Positions 16,296-25,670 of a stretch of 64,000 nt of DNA are shown here, piece by piece (positions within the stretch are counted from its first letter, which is position 1; the number at the start of each line of letters is the position of its first letter). Under the pieces are notes generated by a model. The model had not been told where the DNA came from, searched no databases, and was given only the letters and a program-made list of their open reading frames with translations. The position numbers and the translations under genes are program-made. The stretch covers positions 1 to 64,000 of the forward strand of contig JAUXQB010000117.1 of assembly GCA_030685215.1 (NCBI GenBank), in the 5' to 3' direction. Origin of the DNA: Actinomycetota bacterium (GTDB taxonomy: Bacteria; Actinomycetota; Acidimicrobiia; Acidimicrobiales; Ilumatobacteraceae).

Positions 16296-17410
16296 CCCCA
16301 CCCGCGAGCACGACCTTCGCCGTCGTCACCGGCGGCGGCACCTCCGGCCACGTGCTCCCCGCGCTCGCCATCGCCGAGGCACTGGTCGCGTCGGGCCACC
16401 CACGCGACACCATCCACTACGTGGGCACGCAGCGCGGCGTCGAAACTCGCATGCTGCCGCCCACCGGGTTTCCACACACGTTCCTCGACGTCGTCGGGTT
16501 GCAACGCAGCTTCAGCCGTCGCAACCTCGCGTTCCTCCCCAAGCTGTTCTCTGCGGTGCGTGCCGCGAAGGCGCTGCTGCGCGAGCTGCAGCCGGCCGTG
16601 GTGGTGAACGTGGGTGGCTACGGCAGCTTCCCCGCCACGTGGGCGGCGCGGCGCCTGAAGGTGCCGTACGTGGTGGTGTCGTACGACCTCCGCCCCGGCC
16701 TGGTGTCGAAGCTGATGGCGCGCCGCGCTGCCGCGTGCGCCGTCGCGTTCGAGGGTTCAGCGCTGCCCCACGCAGAGCTCACGGGTGCACCCGTGCGCGA
16801 CGAACTGGTGCAGATGCACCGCACGCAGGCACGTCACGAGGCTCGCGCTGCGCTCGAGTTGCCCGACGACCGATTCGTGGTGGGCGTGGTGTGCGGTTCG
16901 CTCGGGGCATCCGCGGTCAACGCGGCGGTGGCCGGCGCCGTCGAGCAGCTGGCCGATCGTGCCGACCTGGCCGTGTACCACGTGGTGGGTGACCGGTTTC
17001 TCGGTGACGCCGCGCCCACTCGCGACGGCTCGCACGGCATCCTGTACCGCGTGATCGGCTACGAGGAACGGATGCCGCAGCTGTACGCAGCGGCCGACCT
17101 GATGGTCACGCGCGCCGGCGCGAGCACCATCGCCGAGCTCGCCACCGTCGGCGCACCGGCGTTGGTGGTGCCGTGGCCGGGCGCCGCCGAGAACCACCAG
17201 GTCGACAACGCCAAGGTGCTCTCCACGCAGGGAGCCGCGGTGCTGGTGGAGCAGCACGACCTCACGGTCGAGCGGCTGGTCGCGGAGATCCAGCGCTTCC
17301 AGTCGTCGCCCGACGAGCTCGCCACGCTGGCCGCTCGCGCCCACGCTGCCGGCGCGATGCACCGCAGCGGTCGCCTCGCGGCACTCGTCGAACGCGTGGC
17401 CGCGGCATGA
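16292..17410 (+). CDS. murG: UDP-GlcNAc:lipid I N-acetylglucosaminyltransferase MurG
   Basis: A GT28 enzyme of 372 aa that converts lipid I to lipid II on the inner membrane face. The N-terminal TGGGTSGHVLPALAIAEAL is the glycine-rich G1 loop, VVNVGGYGSFP is the second conserved loop, and in the C-terminal domain TRAGASTIAELATVGAPALVVP binds UDP-GlcNAc. The usual 'EQN' after VVSYD is replaced by DLRPG. The start lies in the ftsW stop (ATGA) and the stop overlaps the murC start. Confidence 0.96.
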   Translation: MTPPASTTFAVVTGGGTSGHVLPALAIAEALVASGHPRDTIHYVGTQRGVETRMLPPTGFPHTFLDVVGLQRSFSRRNLAFLPKLFSAVRAAKALLRELQPAVVVNVGGYGSFPATWAARRLKVPYVVVSYDLRPGLVSKLMARRAAACAVAFEGSALPHAELTGAPVRDELVQMHRTQARHEARAALELPDDRFVVGVVCGSLGASAVNAAVAGAVEQLADRADLAVYHVVGDRFLGDAAPTRDGSHGILYRVIGYEERMPQLYAAADLMVTRAGASTIAELATVGAPALVVPWPGAAENHQVDNAKVLSTQGAAVLVEQHDLTVERLVAEIQRFQSSPDELATLAARAHAAGAMHRSGRLAALVERVAAA

Positions 17411-18828
17411 CCGCGCCGGCTGCACCACTCGATCTGAGCGAACCGCGGTCGTTGCACGTGGTCGGAGTCGGTGGCCCGGGTATGAGTGCCATCGCGATCG
17501 TGCTGGCGGAGATGGGGCATCGCGTCACTGGCAGCGACATGCGCGAGCGGCCCGTGCTCGAGCGCGTGCGTGCTGCCGGTGTGGAGGTGCACGTCGGTCA
17601 CGACCGGGCGCTCGTGCACGGATGCGACGCCATCACGTGGAGCACCGCCATCCCGGAACGCAACATCGAACGCGAGGAGGCGCACGACGTCGGCGTGCCG
17701 TCGCTGCACCGCTCCGGGATGCTCGCCTCGATCTGTGCGCTCGCGAAGTCGCTCGCCGTCGCGGGCACGCACGGCAAGACCTCCACCACCTCGATGCTGA
17801 TGCTCATCCTCGCCGAGGCGGGCCTACGGCCCAGCTTCGTGATCGGCGGCGACGTCACCGACATGGGCACCGGCGCGCAGTGGACGGGCGGGGAGTGGCT
17901 GGTCGTGGAAGCCGACGAGAGCGACGGCACGCACCTGACGCTGCCGCTCCACGGCACCATCCTCACCAACGTCGAGGTCGACCACCTCGACTTCTACGGC
18001 ACCGCCGAGGCCATCTACGACGGCTTCGATCGGTACCTCGCGCAGATCGCCGGCCCGAAGGTGCTGTGCATCGACGACCCGGCGACCGCCCGCCTCGCAA
18101 CCGCGCACGACGTCATCACCTACGGCACGTCGCCCGACGCCGACTTCCGCGCCACCAACGTGGAACCGGCCGGCGGAGCGTTCACGTTCGACGTGGTGCA
18201 CGGCGGCACGGTGCTGGGCAGCGTCGCGCTCCCGCTGCGCGGCGTGCACAACGTGCGCAACGCCACCGGCGCGCTGGCCATGGCCGTCAGCATCGGGGTG
18301 CCGTTCGACGTGGCGGCCACCGCACTCGCCAAGTTCGGCGGCGTGGCACGTCGCTTCGACCTGCGCGGCACCGACGGCGGCGCGACGTTCGTCGACGACT
18401 ACGCCCACCTCCCGGCAGAGATCGCGGCCGTGCTCGCCGCGGCACGGCAGAGCGGCGACCAGTGGCGGCGAGTGGTCGCCGTGTTCCAACCGAACCGGTT
18501 CAACCGCATGGCGCTGATGTGGCCCGACTACCTCGACGCGTTCGTCGACGCGGATCTGGTGGTGCTCACCGAGATCTATCCGTCGGGAACCACGCCCATC
18601 CCGGGGGTCACCGGCAAGCTCGTGGTCAACGCAGTGCTCGACGCGCATCCGCAGACCCGCATGGTGTGGATGCCTCGCCGAGACGATCTCGTCGAGTACC
18701 TCGCTCAGCAGCTGCGCGACGGCGACGTGTGCATCTCGATGGGGTGCGGCGACATCGCCGGCCTCCCCGACGAGGTGCAGGCCCGCCGCGCCGAGCTGCA
18801 CACCGAGCAGCGGCGCCGAGTCGGATGA
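17407..18828 (+). CDS. murC: UDP-MurNAc:L-alanine ligase MurC
   Basis: A protein of 473 aa that adds the first amino acid to UDP-MurNAc. VVGVGGPGMSAIA is the N-terminal UDP-binding glycine loop, GTHGKTSTTS is the MurC-typical P-loop, EADESDG and TNVEVDHLDFYG carry the magnesium and substrate residues, and DDYAHLPAEI is the conserved C-terminal element (usually DDYAHHP). The C-terminal fQPNRFNRM is also typical. It overlaps murG and murB by 4 nt. Confidence 0.96.
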   Translation: MTAPAAPLDLSEPRSLHVVGVGGPGMSAIAIVLAEMGHRVTGSDMRERPVLERVRAAGVEVHVGHDRALVHGCDAITWSTAIPERNIEREEAHDVGVPSLHRSGMLASICALAKSLAVAGTHGKTSTTSMLMLILAEAGLRPSFVIGGDVTDMGTGAQWTGGEWLVVEADESDGTHLTLPLHGTILTNVEVDHLDFYGTAEAIYDGFDRYLAQIAGPKVLCIDDPATARLATAHDVITYGTSPDADFRATNVEPAGGAFTFDVVHGGTVLGSVALPLRGVHNVRNATGALAMAVSIGVPFDVAATALAKFGGVARRFDLRGTDGGATFVDDYAHLPAEIAAVLAAARQSGDQWRRVVAVFQPNRFNRMALMWPDYLDAFVDADLVVLTEIYPSGTTPIPGVTGKLVVNAVLDAHPQTRMVWMPRRDDLVEYLAQQLRDGDVCISMGCGDIAGLPDEVQARRAELHTEQRRRVG

Positions 18829-19775
18829 TGACCATCGCCGGCCAGCAGCAGGCCCTCGACGCATTGTGCGACTTCGCAGTCGCCGACGAGCCGCTCGCTC
18901 CGCACACCACCTACAAGGTCGGTGGTTCGGCCGCGATCTTCGCCTCGCCGCGCACCGACGACGAGTTGCGGCGCGTCGCCGAGGTGGTGCGCGACACAGG
19001 GCTGCCCGTGCTGGTGGTCGGTCGCGGCTCGAACCTGCTGGTAGCCGACGACGGGTTCCCCGGCATCGCCGTCTCGTTGGCCGCGATGGCCGAGTGGATC
19101 CGCGTCGACGACCTCATCGTGGAGGCGGGCGCGGCGGTGGCACTGCCGGTGCTCGCGCGACGCACCGTGGCGGCCGGCCTCGCCGGCTTCGAATGGGCGG
19201 TGGGGGTACCCGGCTCCATCGGTGGCGCCGTGCGCATGAACGCCGGCGGCCACGGCAGCGACATGGCGGCGGTGCTGATCGGTGCGCACGTGCTCGACCT
19301 GCGTACGGGCCACAGCGGCTGGGTGCCGGTGGAGGGGCTCGGGCTGCACTTCCGTGGCTCGGCGCTGGCCGACCACCAGGTGGTGCTCGACGCTCGCCTG
19401 CAGCTCTCCGTCGGCGACATCGCCACCGGCGAGTCCGCGCTCACCGAGATCGTGCGGTGGCGGCGCGAGCACCAACCCGGGGGGCAGAACGCCGGATCCG
19501 TGTTCGTCAACCCGATCCCCGGCGAGCTGCCGGCGGCGGTGCTCATCGACCAGCTGCACCTGCGCGGGTTTCGCGTGGGTGGTGCGTTCGTGAGCGAGAA
19601 GCACGCCAACTTCATCCAGGCCACCGAGGGGGCCACCGCCGCCGACGTGCGCGCGGTGATGGAGCACGTGCGCGCCACCGTCCTGCGACACACCGGGGTG
19701 TCGCTGCGCAGCGAAGTTCGGTTGATCGGCTTCACCGACGTGCCCGCCGCCGAGATCGCAGGAGTCACGTGGTGA
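18825..19775 (+). CDS. murB: UDP-N-acetylenolpyruvoylglucosamine reductase MurB
   Basis: An FAD enzyme of 316 aa that reduces UDP-GlcNAc-enolpyruvate to UDP-MurNAc with NADPH. TTYKVGGSAAIFASP and GRGSNLLVADDGF bind FAD, GVPGSIGGAVRMNAGGHG is the central signature, and PGGQNAGSVFVNP supplies the active-site Ser. The C-terminal SEKHANFI is the substrate-binding motif. Two adjacent ATGs exist (18825 and 18828); 18825 gives the ATGA overlap with murC used throughout this cluster. Confidence 0.95.
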   Translation: MMTIAGQQQALDALCDFAVADEPLAPHTTYKVGGSAAIFASPRTDDELRRVAEVVRDTGLPVLVVGRGSNLLVADDGFPGIAVSLAAMAEWIRVDDLIVEAGAAVALPVLARRTVAAGLAGFEWAVGVPGSIGGAVRMNAGGHGSDMAAVLIGAHVLDLRTGHSGWVPVEGLGLHFRGSALADHQVVLDARLQLSVGDIATGESALTEIVRWRREHQPGGQNAGSVFVNPIPGELPAAVLIDQLHLRGFRVGGAFVSEKHANFIQATEGATAADVRAVMEHVRATVLRHTGVSLRSEVRLIGFTDVPAAEIAGVTW

Positions 19776-21103
19776 CCGAGCCCGAGCGCCCGGGCTCCGA
19801 CCACCCGCCCGACCACGTGCTCGAGGAGCTGCTCGAGGCGTTCGCGGAGGACTCCGCGCCGCAGTACAACTTCGACGACCCGTCGATCGACCGCCTGCTC
19901 GGCATGACCGACGAGCACGAGCAGGCGCTCGCCGATGATCGCGCCGGTACTGGTACCGACGATGACGATGACGACGATGACGATGACGACGATGACGGCG
20001 ACGACGATGACGACGACGACGACGACGATGGCGATGACGACGAGATCGACGACGATGACGACGCCGTGGAGGTCGCGGCCGTCGAGCCGGCCGTGGCGTC
20101 GTCCGAGCCGCCGGCGGAGTCGTCGACGAGTTCGCCGGGACGGCGCGTCATCGTCATCGAGGAGGACGACCGTCCCGACAGCGTGTACCTCGACGCCGAG
20201 CAGGAACAGCAGTTCAAGGATCGCCGCGACGCCTCTGACGACTCGGGCGAGCGTTCCACCATCGTCATCGCCGATCTCGACGAGCACGGCATGGGCGAGC
20301 CGCCGCTCGCGCGCTCGCGCGGCGCGGGCATCGACCCGCGCATCCGGGCGAGGCGCATCTCGGTGCGCCGCGCCGAAGGGCGCCGCCGTCTGGTGTGGGT
20401 GGGCGTGGCCGCGGCCGTCGCGCTGCTGGCGGTGGCCGTCATCGCGGTCTTCGCCTCGACCATCTTCGACGTGCGCGAGGTCGAGGTGCAGGGTGCGGTG
20501 TACACCGACCCCGAGCTGCTGCAGAGCGTGATCGACGATCTGATGGGCGAGCCGGTGCTGCTCGTCGACACCCAGCGGGCCGAGGAACGGCTGGAATCGG
20601 TGCCGTGGGTGGAGAACGCACGGGTCTCCACCAGCTTCCCGCATCGAGTGGTCATCGATCTGCGCGAGCGGCGGCCGGTGGCCACCTTCCAGGGCGCCGA
20701 CGGCGAGTACCGGGTCATCGACGTGCAGAGCAGGGTGCTCGAGGTCATCGTCAACCAGCCCGCCGACTACATGCTCATCACCGGCAGCCACCCCGACACC
20801 GCTCGTGGCCAGTTCGCCGGGGCGCCCTACGCGGCTGCGGCCGAGCTGGTGCTCAGCCTGCCCGACGAGATCCGCGCCATCACCAGCTCGGTGGGCGTCG
20901 ACGCGGTCACCGGCACGCTGACGATGGTGCTGGCCGGGCCGGGCATCGGCGGCTCCGACGAGGCGGGCGTGGAAGTGCGACTGGGCGACGCGAACGACCT
21001 CGACGAGAAGCTGGCCCGACTGTTGCGCCAGGTGCGCAGCGGCCTCGACGGTGTCTGCGGGCTCGACGTGTCGACCGCGGTCGCCGGAGTCGTGCGGTGC
21101 TGA
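19772..21103 (+). CDS. ftsQ: Cell division protein FtsQ (POTRA), with acidic N-terminal insert
   Basis: A protein of 443 aa. It links FtsL/DivIC to the divisome. After a cytoplasmic region of about 208 residues there is one membrane helix (WVGVAAAVALLAVAVIAVFA), then a POTRA domain beginning FDVREVEVQGAVYTD with ERLESVPWVENARVS, then the FtsQ beta domain. The cytoplasmic part is far longer than usual and contains residues 63-97 made almost only of Asp, encoded by alternating GAC/GAT codons. A GTG start overlaps the murB stop (GTGA). The C-terminal 230 residues give the family assignment; the N-terminal part is unlike other FtsQ proteins I know. Confidence 0.93.
   Translation: MTEPERPGSDHPPDHVLEELLEAFAEDSAPQYNFDDPSIDRLLGMTDEHEQALADDRAGTGTDDDDDDDDDDDDDGDDDDDDDDDDGDDDEIDDDDDAVEVAAVEPAVASSEPPAESSTSSPGRRVIVIEEDDRPDSVYLDAEQEQQFKDRRDASDDSGERSTIVIADLDEHGMGEPPLARSRGAGIDPRIRARRISVRRAEGRRRLVWVGVAAAVALLAVAVIAVFASTIFDVREVEVQGAVYTDPELLQSVIDDLMGEPVLLVDTQRAEERLESVPWVENARVSTSFPHRVVIDLRERRPVATFQGADGEYRVIDVQSRVLEVIVNQPADYMLITGSHPDTARGQFAGAPYAAAAELVLSLPDEIRAITSSVGVDAVTGTLTMVLAGPGIGGSDEAGVEVRLGDANDLDEKLARLLRQVRSGLDGVCGLDVSTAVAGVVRC
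19958..20062 (+). repeat. GAC/GAT triplet tract encoding poly-Asp in FtsQ
   Basis: A run of 35 codons, nearly all GAC or GAT, broken by a few GGC, GAG and ATC codons. It encodes about 30 Asp residues. The tract resembles a trinucleotide microsatellite and could change length by replication slippage without a frameshift. Confidence 0.9.
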
Positions 21104-21297
21104 TCTCCCACGTTCCACCGATACCCTCCAGATTCGTGCGAGACTGGTGCGCAGTGCTCACCTCGCGCCATCTCGGCCTCCAGCTTCCGGCGGATCACCT
21201 TGGCTGAGCAGCCCATTCGCTACGATCGACCACCAGCAGGTACAGCAGTGCCCACACGTACAGTTCGCCACTTCTTCTCATCTCGGAGGTTTCTCTG

Positions 21298-22401
21298 ATG
21301 GCCGGCGCTCCGCAGAACTATCTCGCCGTCATCAAGGTCATCGGTGTCGGTGGCGGCGGTGTCAACGCTGTCAACCGGATGATCGATGCCGGGTTGAAGG
21401 GTGTTGAGTTCATCGCTGTCAACACCGATGCGCAGGCGCTCCTCATGAGCGACGCCGACGTGAAGCTCGACATCGGTCGCGACCTCACTCGCGGACTCGG
21501 CGCTGGCAGCGACCCCGACGTCGGTCGCAACGCCGCCGAGACGCACCGCGACGAGATCGAGGAGATGATCAAGGGCGCCGACATGGTGTTCATCACCGCC
21601 GGCGAGGGTGGCGGCACCGGTACCGGTGCGGCACCCATCATCGCCGAGGTGGCGCGCAGCATGAACGCGCTCACCATCGGTGTGGTCACGCGCCCGTTCA
21701 GCTTCGAGGGTCGCCGGCGTGCCGTACAGGCCGACGCCGGTGTGCAGCGCCTGAAGGAGAAGGTCGACACGCTCATCGTCATCCCGAACGACCGGTTGCT
21801 CACCGTCGCCAACGAGAAGACCAGCGTGCTCAACGCGTTCAAGATGGCCGACGAAGTGCTGCTGCAGGGCGTGTCGGGCATCACCAACCTCATCACCACA
21901 CCCGGCCTCATCAACACCGACTTCGCCGACGTGAAGATGATCCTCAGCAGTGCGGGCTCGGCCCTCATGGGCATCGGTCAGGCCAGTGGCGAGAACCGTG
22001 CGGTCACCGCCGCCAAGTCGGCCATCAGCAGCCCGCTGCTCGAGGCCGCCATCGACGGTGCACGTGGCATCCTGCTCAACATCACCGGTCCGTCGAGCAT
22101 GGGTCTGTTCGAGATGAACGCCGCCGCCGAGATCATCCACGGCGTCGCGCACGCCGACGCCAACATCATCTTCGGCACGGTCATCGACGACGAGATGGGC
22201 GACGAAGTGAAGGTCACGGTCATCGCCGCCGGCTTCGATCGCTGGGACGGCGGCAACACCGGCACCAGTGGCGGCCGCCCCTCCATCAAGTCGGTCCCGG
22301 ACCAGAAGCCCACCTCCACGCTGAAGGACCTCTTCGCCGAGGACGGGCCCGACCCGCTCGACGGCGACGACGACTTCGACGTGCCTTCGTTCTTGAAGTG
22401 A
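21298..22401 (+). CDS. ftsZ: Cell division GTPase FtsZ
   Basis: A tubulin homologue of 367 aa that polymerises into the Z-ring. [16 protein letters not shown] is the N-terminal nucleotide-binding loop, [12 protein letters not shown] is the tubulin G-box signature, and [11 protein letters not shown] carries the T7-loop Asp residues. The C-terminal tail ends [11 protein letters not shown], the conserved peptide that recruits SepF and other partners. GGAGG at 21285-21289 precedes the ATG. Unlike its upstream neighbours, ftsZ follows a 194-bp gap, so it probably has its own promoter. Confidence 0.98.
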   Translation: MAGAPQNYLAVIKVIGVGGGGVNAVNRMIDAGLKGVEFIAVNTDAQALLMSDADVKLDIGRDLTRGLGAGSDPDVGRNAAETHRDEIEEMIKGADMVFITAGEGGGTGTGAAPIIAEVARSMNALTIGVVTRPFSFEGRRRAVQADAGVQRLKEKVDTLIVIPNDRLLTVANEKTSVLNAFKMADEVLLQGVSGITNLITTPGLINTDFADVKMILSSAGSALMGIGQASGENRAVTAAKSAISSPLLEAAIDGARGILLNITGPSSMGLFEMNAAAEIIHGVAHADANIIFGTVIDDEMGDEVKVTVIAAGFDRWDGGNTGTSGGRPSIKSVPDQKPTSTLKDLFAEDGPDPLDGDDDFDVPSFLK

Positions 22402-23099
22402 TCGCGGCGCTCGCGCCGTCCCTCACCTTCGAGGTCGGTGGCGACGTGGTGCGGGTCAGGTGCAGCACGGTCGCCGACGGCGACTTCCACATCGATGGCT
22501 CACGGCCGGCGCTGCTCCATCGCCGCGCCGCGTTCGAGCCCGGCCGCTGGACCCAGCCCGACGAAGTGCACGGCACGGTCGTGCGCAGCGTCGATCGTCC
22601 CGGCGAACACGACCTGGCCGTGGCCGACGCGGTGATCACCCGTTGTCGCGGCGCGGTGCTCGCTGCCTGGGTCGGCGACTGCGCGCCGGTGGTGTTCATC
22701 GGCGACGACGGCGCCATCGCCGCCGCCCATGCCGGCTGGAGCGGCGCGCTCCACGGCGTGCTGCAGGCAACGGTCACGGCGATGCGTGCGGCCGCACCTG
22801 CGGCGACGGTGCGGGCGGTGCTCGGCCCGTGCATCCACGCGTGCTGCTACGAGTTCGGCCCCGGACTGCTGCAGCAGTTCGAGGAGCGGTTCGGCCCGCA
22901 GGTGGTCGCCACCACTGCGTGGGGCACGCCGGCGCTGCACATGCCGGCCGTGGTCGCCGCAGCGTGCGCCGAGGTGGGCGTGCCGTTGCTCGACCGTTCG
23001 TCGTGCACCGGCTGCCACCCCGACCTGTACTTCTCCCACCGGGTCCGTGGTCAGCGCGGCCGCCAGGTGATGACCATCAGCAAGCGGGCCGCGGCGTGA
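22398..23099 (+). CDS. pgeF: Purine nucleoside phosphorylase / peptidoglycan editing factor (PgeF, YfiH family)
   Basis: A protein of 233 aa of the YfiH/DUF152 family, formerly called multicopper polyphenol oxidase. The zinc-site pattern is visible: AAHAGWSG with its His, [12 protein letters not shown] with its Cys, and [16 protein letters not shown] near the end. Members phosphorolyse purine nucleosides, and in E. coli the protein also prevents misincorporation into stem peptides. The gene starts with GTG inside the ftsZ stop (GTGA), which matches its common place next to ftsZ in actinobacteria. Confidence 0.92.
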   Translation: MIAALAPSLTFEVGGDVVRVRCSTVADGDFHIDGSRPALLHRRAAFEPGRWTQPDEVHGTVVRSVDRPGEHDLAVADAVITRCRGAVLAAWVGDCAPVVFIGDDGAIAAAHAGWSGALHGVLQATVTAMRAAAPAATVRAVLGPCIHACCYEFGPGLLQQFEERFGPQVVATTAWGTPALHMPAVVAAACAEVGVPLLDRSSCTGCHPDLYFSHRVRGQRGRQVMTISKRAAA

Positions 23100-23112
23100 G
23101 CCGGTGCACCCG

Positions 23113-23778
23113 ATGAGCGCGCTCGACGAGCTCGTGGTCGAGCGGCTGGCCGTGGTGCGCGAGCGCATTCGGCGGGCCGGCGGCGTCGACGTCACCGTGC
23201 TCCCGGTCACCAAGACGTTCGGCGTCGAGGCGTGCTGGGCTGCCGTGCACGCGGGCTGCACCGCGGTGGGCGAGAACTACGCGCAGGAGGTCGTCGCCAA
23301 GCTCGGCGGCATCGAGCGCCCGTTCGGCGTGCACTTCATCGGACAACTGCAGACCAACAAGGTGCGCATGCTGGCTCCCATCGTGACGCTGTACGAGACG
23401 GTCGACCGTGCGAGCCTGGTGACCGAGCTGGCCAAGCGCGTGCCCGGCGCGCGGGTGCTGGTGCAGGTGGCCGCGCTCGACGAGCCGGGCAAGGGCGGCT
23501 GCGCGCTCAGCGAGGTGCCGCAGCTGGTGACCACCGCGCTCGACGCGGGGCTCGACGTGCTCGGGCTGATGACGGTGGGCCCCACCGTCGGCGGACCGGA
23601 AGCCGCGCGCGAATGTTTTCGCGCGGTGCGAGCGATGCTCGATCGACTGCAGCTGAGCGTCTGTTCGATGGGAATGACGCACGATCTGGAAGTCGCCGTA
23701 CAGGAAGGTGCCACCCAGGTCAGGGTGGGAAGTGCACTGTTCGGCGAGCGTCCACCGGCGAGCGCGCTCGCGCGATAG
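23113..23778 (+). CDS. PLP homeostasis protein (YggS/PROSC family)
   Basis: A protein of about 221 aa with a single alanine-racemase-type barrel. VTVLPVTKTFGVEAC contains the PLP-linking Lys (usually LVAVSKT), GENYAQEVVAK and HFIGQLQTNKVR are family signatures, and LGLMTVGP plus SMGMTHDLEVAVQEGATQVRVGSALFG form the phosphate-binding end. It binds PLP without known catalysis and balances B6 and amino acid pools. A GTG at 23104 is an alternative start; I chose the ATG at 23113 because MSALDEL matches the usual N-terminus better. Confidence 0.93.
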   Translation: MSALDELVVERLAVVRERIRRAGGVDVTVLPVTKTFGVEACWAAVHAGCTAVGENYAQEVVAKLGGIERPFGVHFIGQLQTNKVRMLAPIVTLYETVDRASLVTELAKRVPGARVLVQVAALDEPGKGGCALSEVPQLVTTALDAGLDVLGLMTVGPTVGGPEAARECFRAVRAMLDRLQLSVCSMGMTHDLEVAVQEGATQVRVGSALFGERPPASALAR

Positions 23779-23804
23779 CCTCGTCGCTTGCAGGAGGGGA
23801 ATAG

Positions 23805-24392
23805 ATGTCGATGTGGAAGAAGGCGATGGACTACTTGGGCCTCGGGCCCGATGATGCCTACGACGACTACGACGCCGCACCCGAGCCGGAGCGCCCGTCG
23901 CGCCAGGCTCGACAGCCTCGCGAGGAGCCGGCGCGTCAGCAGCGCGGGTACACCAACGAGTACGAGCCGGAGGCTCCGGTGAGAACCGTGCCCACCCGCC
24001 CCAGTTTCCCGACCAGCAGCGCCCCTGCCGACGTCACCCTGCGCCGTCCGGTGCCCGCCAACGACGACTCCAGCGTGCAGCCGCGCCCTCTCAACCCGCG
24101 CCCGGCCCCGGCGCCGCGGGCAGCACCCAGCGCACCCGGCGCGGATCCGTACACGGTTCGTCCGCGCCGCTTCGACTCGGCGCAGGAAGTCGCCGACAAG
24201 TTCAAGGAAGGCCAGTCGGTCATCATGAACCTCGAGGCAGCCGATCGCGAAGTGTCGCGTCGGCTCATCGACTTCGCCAGCGGTCTCTGCTACGGACTCA
24301 ACGGCAGCATGGAGAAGGTGGCCACCGGCGTGTACCTGCTGAAGCCGCTCCCGCGCGGCAACGGGTACGACGAATCCAACTACGGCGCCTGA
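23805..24392 (+). CDS. sepF: Cell division protein SepF
   Basis: A protein of 195 aa. The N-terminal MWKKAMDYLGLG is the membrane-binding amphipathic helix. It is followed by a disordered Pro/Arg/Asp linker (residues 20-110) and the C-terminal SepF domain: VRPRRFDSAQEVADKFKEG, VIMNLEAADREVSRRLIDF and GLNGSMEKVATGVYLL. SepF polymerises on the membrane and anchors FtsZ through its C-terminal peptide; with no ftsA in this cluster it is the probable Z-ring anchor. A strong GGAGGGG precedes the ATG. Confidence 0.96.
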   Translation: MSMWKKAMDYLGLGPDDAYDDYDAAPEPERPSRQARQPREEPARQQRGYTNEYEPEAPVRTVPTRPSFPTSSAPADVTLRRPVPANDDSSVQPRPLNPRPAPAPRAAPSAPGADPYTVRPRRFDSAQEVADKFKEGQSVIMNLEAADREVSRRLIDFASGLCYGLNGSMEKVATGVYLLKPLPRGNGYDESNYGA

Positions 24393-24428
24393 CGCTGCCG
24401 GCCCGTCGTCTCGCCTAACATCGAGCGC

Positions 24429-25421
24429 ATGGACATCAGCCCGCAGACCATTCGCAGCACCGGCTTCAAGACGGTCAAGAAGGGCTACGACCCCGAAGAG
24501 GTCGACTCCTTCCGCAATCGCGTGGCCGGCGCGATCGAAGCCGCGCAGAACCAGGCCACCGCGATGGAGGCTCGCGCTCGTGCCGCGGTCGCCAAGCTGC
24601 AGGAGGTCTCGCAGCAGGTGGCCACCACCCGCGACGCGGCTCCCGCGGCGGGTTCCAGCGACGATGCCGAGGTCATCAGCCGCACGCTGCTGCTCGCACA
24701 ACGCACCGCCGACACCACCGTCTCCGATGCTCGCGCCGAAGCCGAGGCGGTCACGTCGCAAGCGCGCGAGGAAGCGTCGCGTGTGCTCGAGAGCGCGCGG
24801 GTCATGGCAGCCAAGACCGTCGAGGAAGGCCGCATCGAGATGCGCCGCGCGGTGGAGGACGAACGCGTGAAGGCGGAGAACGAGGTGCAGGCGCTGCTCG
24901 CTCGCCGCGACTTCCTGCTCGCCGATGTCGACCACCTCGAGCAGTACCTCCAGTCGCAGCGCGAGCGCTTGCGCGATGCAGCCGTGCAACTGCAGGAGCT
25001 CGTCGATCGCGTGCCCGGTGGTCTCGGCGAGATGCGCCGCCCGCTGCTCTCCGCGTCGGCCGAGCCGGTGGCCGACGAGGCCGTCGAGGCGGCAGCACCG
25101 ACGAGCCCTGAGCCCGCGGTCGAGCCGCCGGCGCCCGAGCCGGAACCGGAGGCCACCGCCGAGCCGGTCGCAGAGGCGCCCGCCGACCCGGATCCGTCGC
25201 CGCTGTTCACGCCCGCTCCGGAGGCGCCCTCCAGCCTCACCGCGATGGCACTGTCGAACAGCGACGACGCGAAGGAGAACGTGTGGCGCCTGCTCGACGA
25301 GGAAGTCGCCAGCACGCAAGCCGCGCAAGCGTCGTTCCCGCTCGACGACGTCACCGGTGAGGTGCCCGCCGCCGCCGACCGGCACGACCCGTTCCGCATC
25401 GGTGGCGACGAGCTGCAATAG
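24429..25421 (+). CDS. DivIVA-domain coiled-coil protein
   Basis: A protein of 330 aa. The first 60 residues (TIRSTGFKTVKKGYDPEEVDSF) are a DivIVA domain, close to the 'F..v.+GYdpeeVD.fl' consensus. A long Ala/Glu/Arg-rich coiled-coil follows to about residue 200, then an acidic Pro/Glu-rich tail and a short C-terminal segment. DivIVA/Wag31 proteins sense negative membrane curvature and organise polar or septal growth in actinobacteria. Its position directly after sepF matches the conserved actinobacterial arrangement. Whether it is the essential Wag31 or an additional paralogue cannot be decided here. Confidence 0.9.
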   Translation: MDISPQTIRSTGFKTVKKGYDPEEVDSFRNRVAGAIEAAQNQATAMEARARAAVAKLQEVSQQVATTRDAAPAAGSSDDAEVISRTLLLAQRTADTTVSDARAEAEAVTSQAREEASRVLESARVMAAKTVEEGRIEMRRAVEDERVKAENEVQALLARRDFLLADVDHLEQYLQSQRERLRDAAVQLQELVDRVPGGLGEMRRPLLSASAEPVADEAVEAAAPTSPEPAVEPPAPEPEPEATAEPVAEAPADPDPSPLFTPAPEAPSSLTAMALSNSDDAKENVWRLLDEEVASTQAAQASFPLDDVTGEVPAAADRHDPFRIGGDELQ

Positions 25422-25439
25422 GGTTCGACAGCGCCGATG

Positions 25440-25670
25440 GTGGCGATACCATTGCACGCACGGCATTGACGAGGCCATCACCTCCGAGCCTCCGGAAGAA
25501 CAGCGTGCCGGCCTGCGGTCGTCACGCTCAGTAGAACCGGACGGGTCCAGCCCGACATCGCTGGTGCAGTTCGAGTGGTCACGAGCATCTCCGTGTGGGA
25601 GGTGGTCGCGGCAAGCAGGGTGGTACCGCGGGTTCACGCTCGTCCCTGTGCCAGCACCACAGGAGCACCA
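25440..25670 (+). promoter_or_regulatory. T-box riboswitch leader of ileS
   Basis: The conserved T-box AGGGTGGTACCGCG lies at 25617-25630. The UGGU bulge (25621-25624) can pair with the ACCA end of uncharged tRNA-Ile. Upstream, GAGGCC-ATC-ACCTCCGAGC offers an Ile codon (ATC, 25477-25479) in a specifier-loop setting. Downstream, CCTGTG and the complementary CACAGGAG enclose the ribosome site of ileS, so control is probably at translation initiation, as described for actinobacterial ileS T-boxes. The 5' boundary is approximate. Confidence 0.9.
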
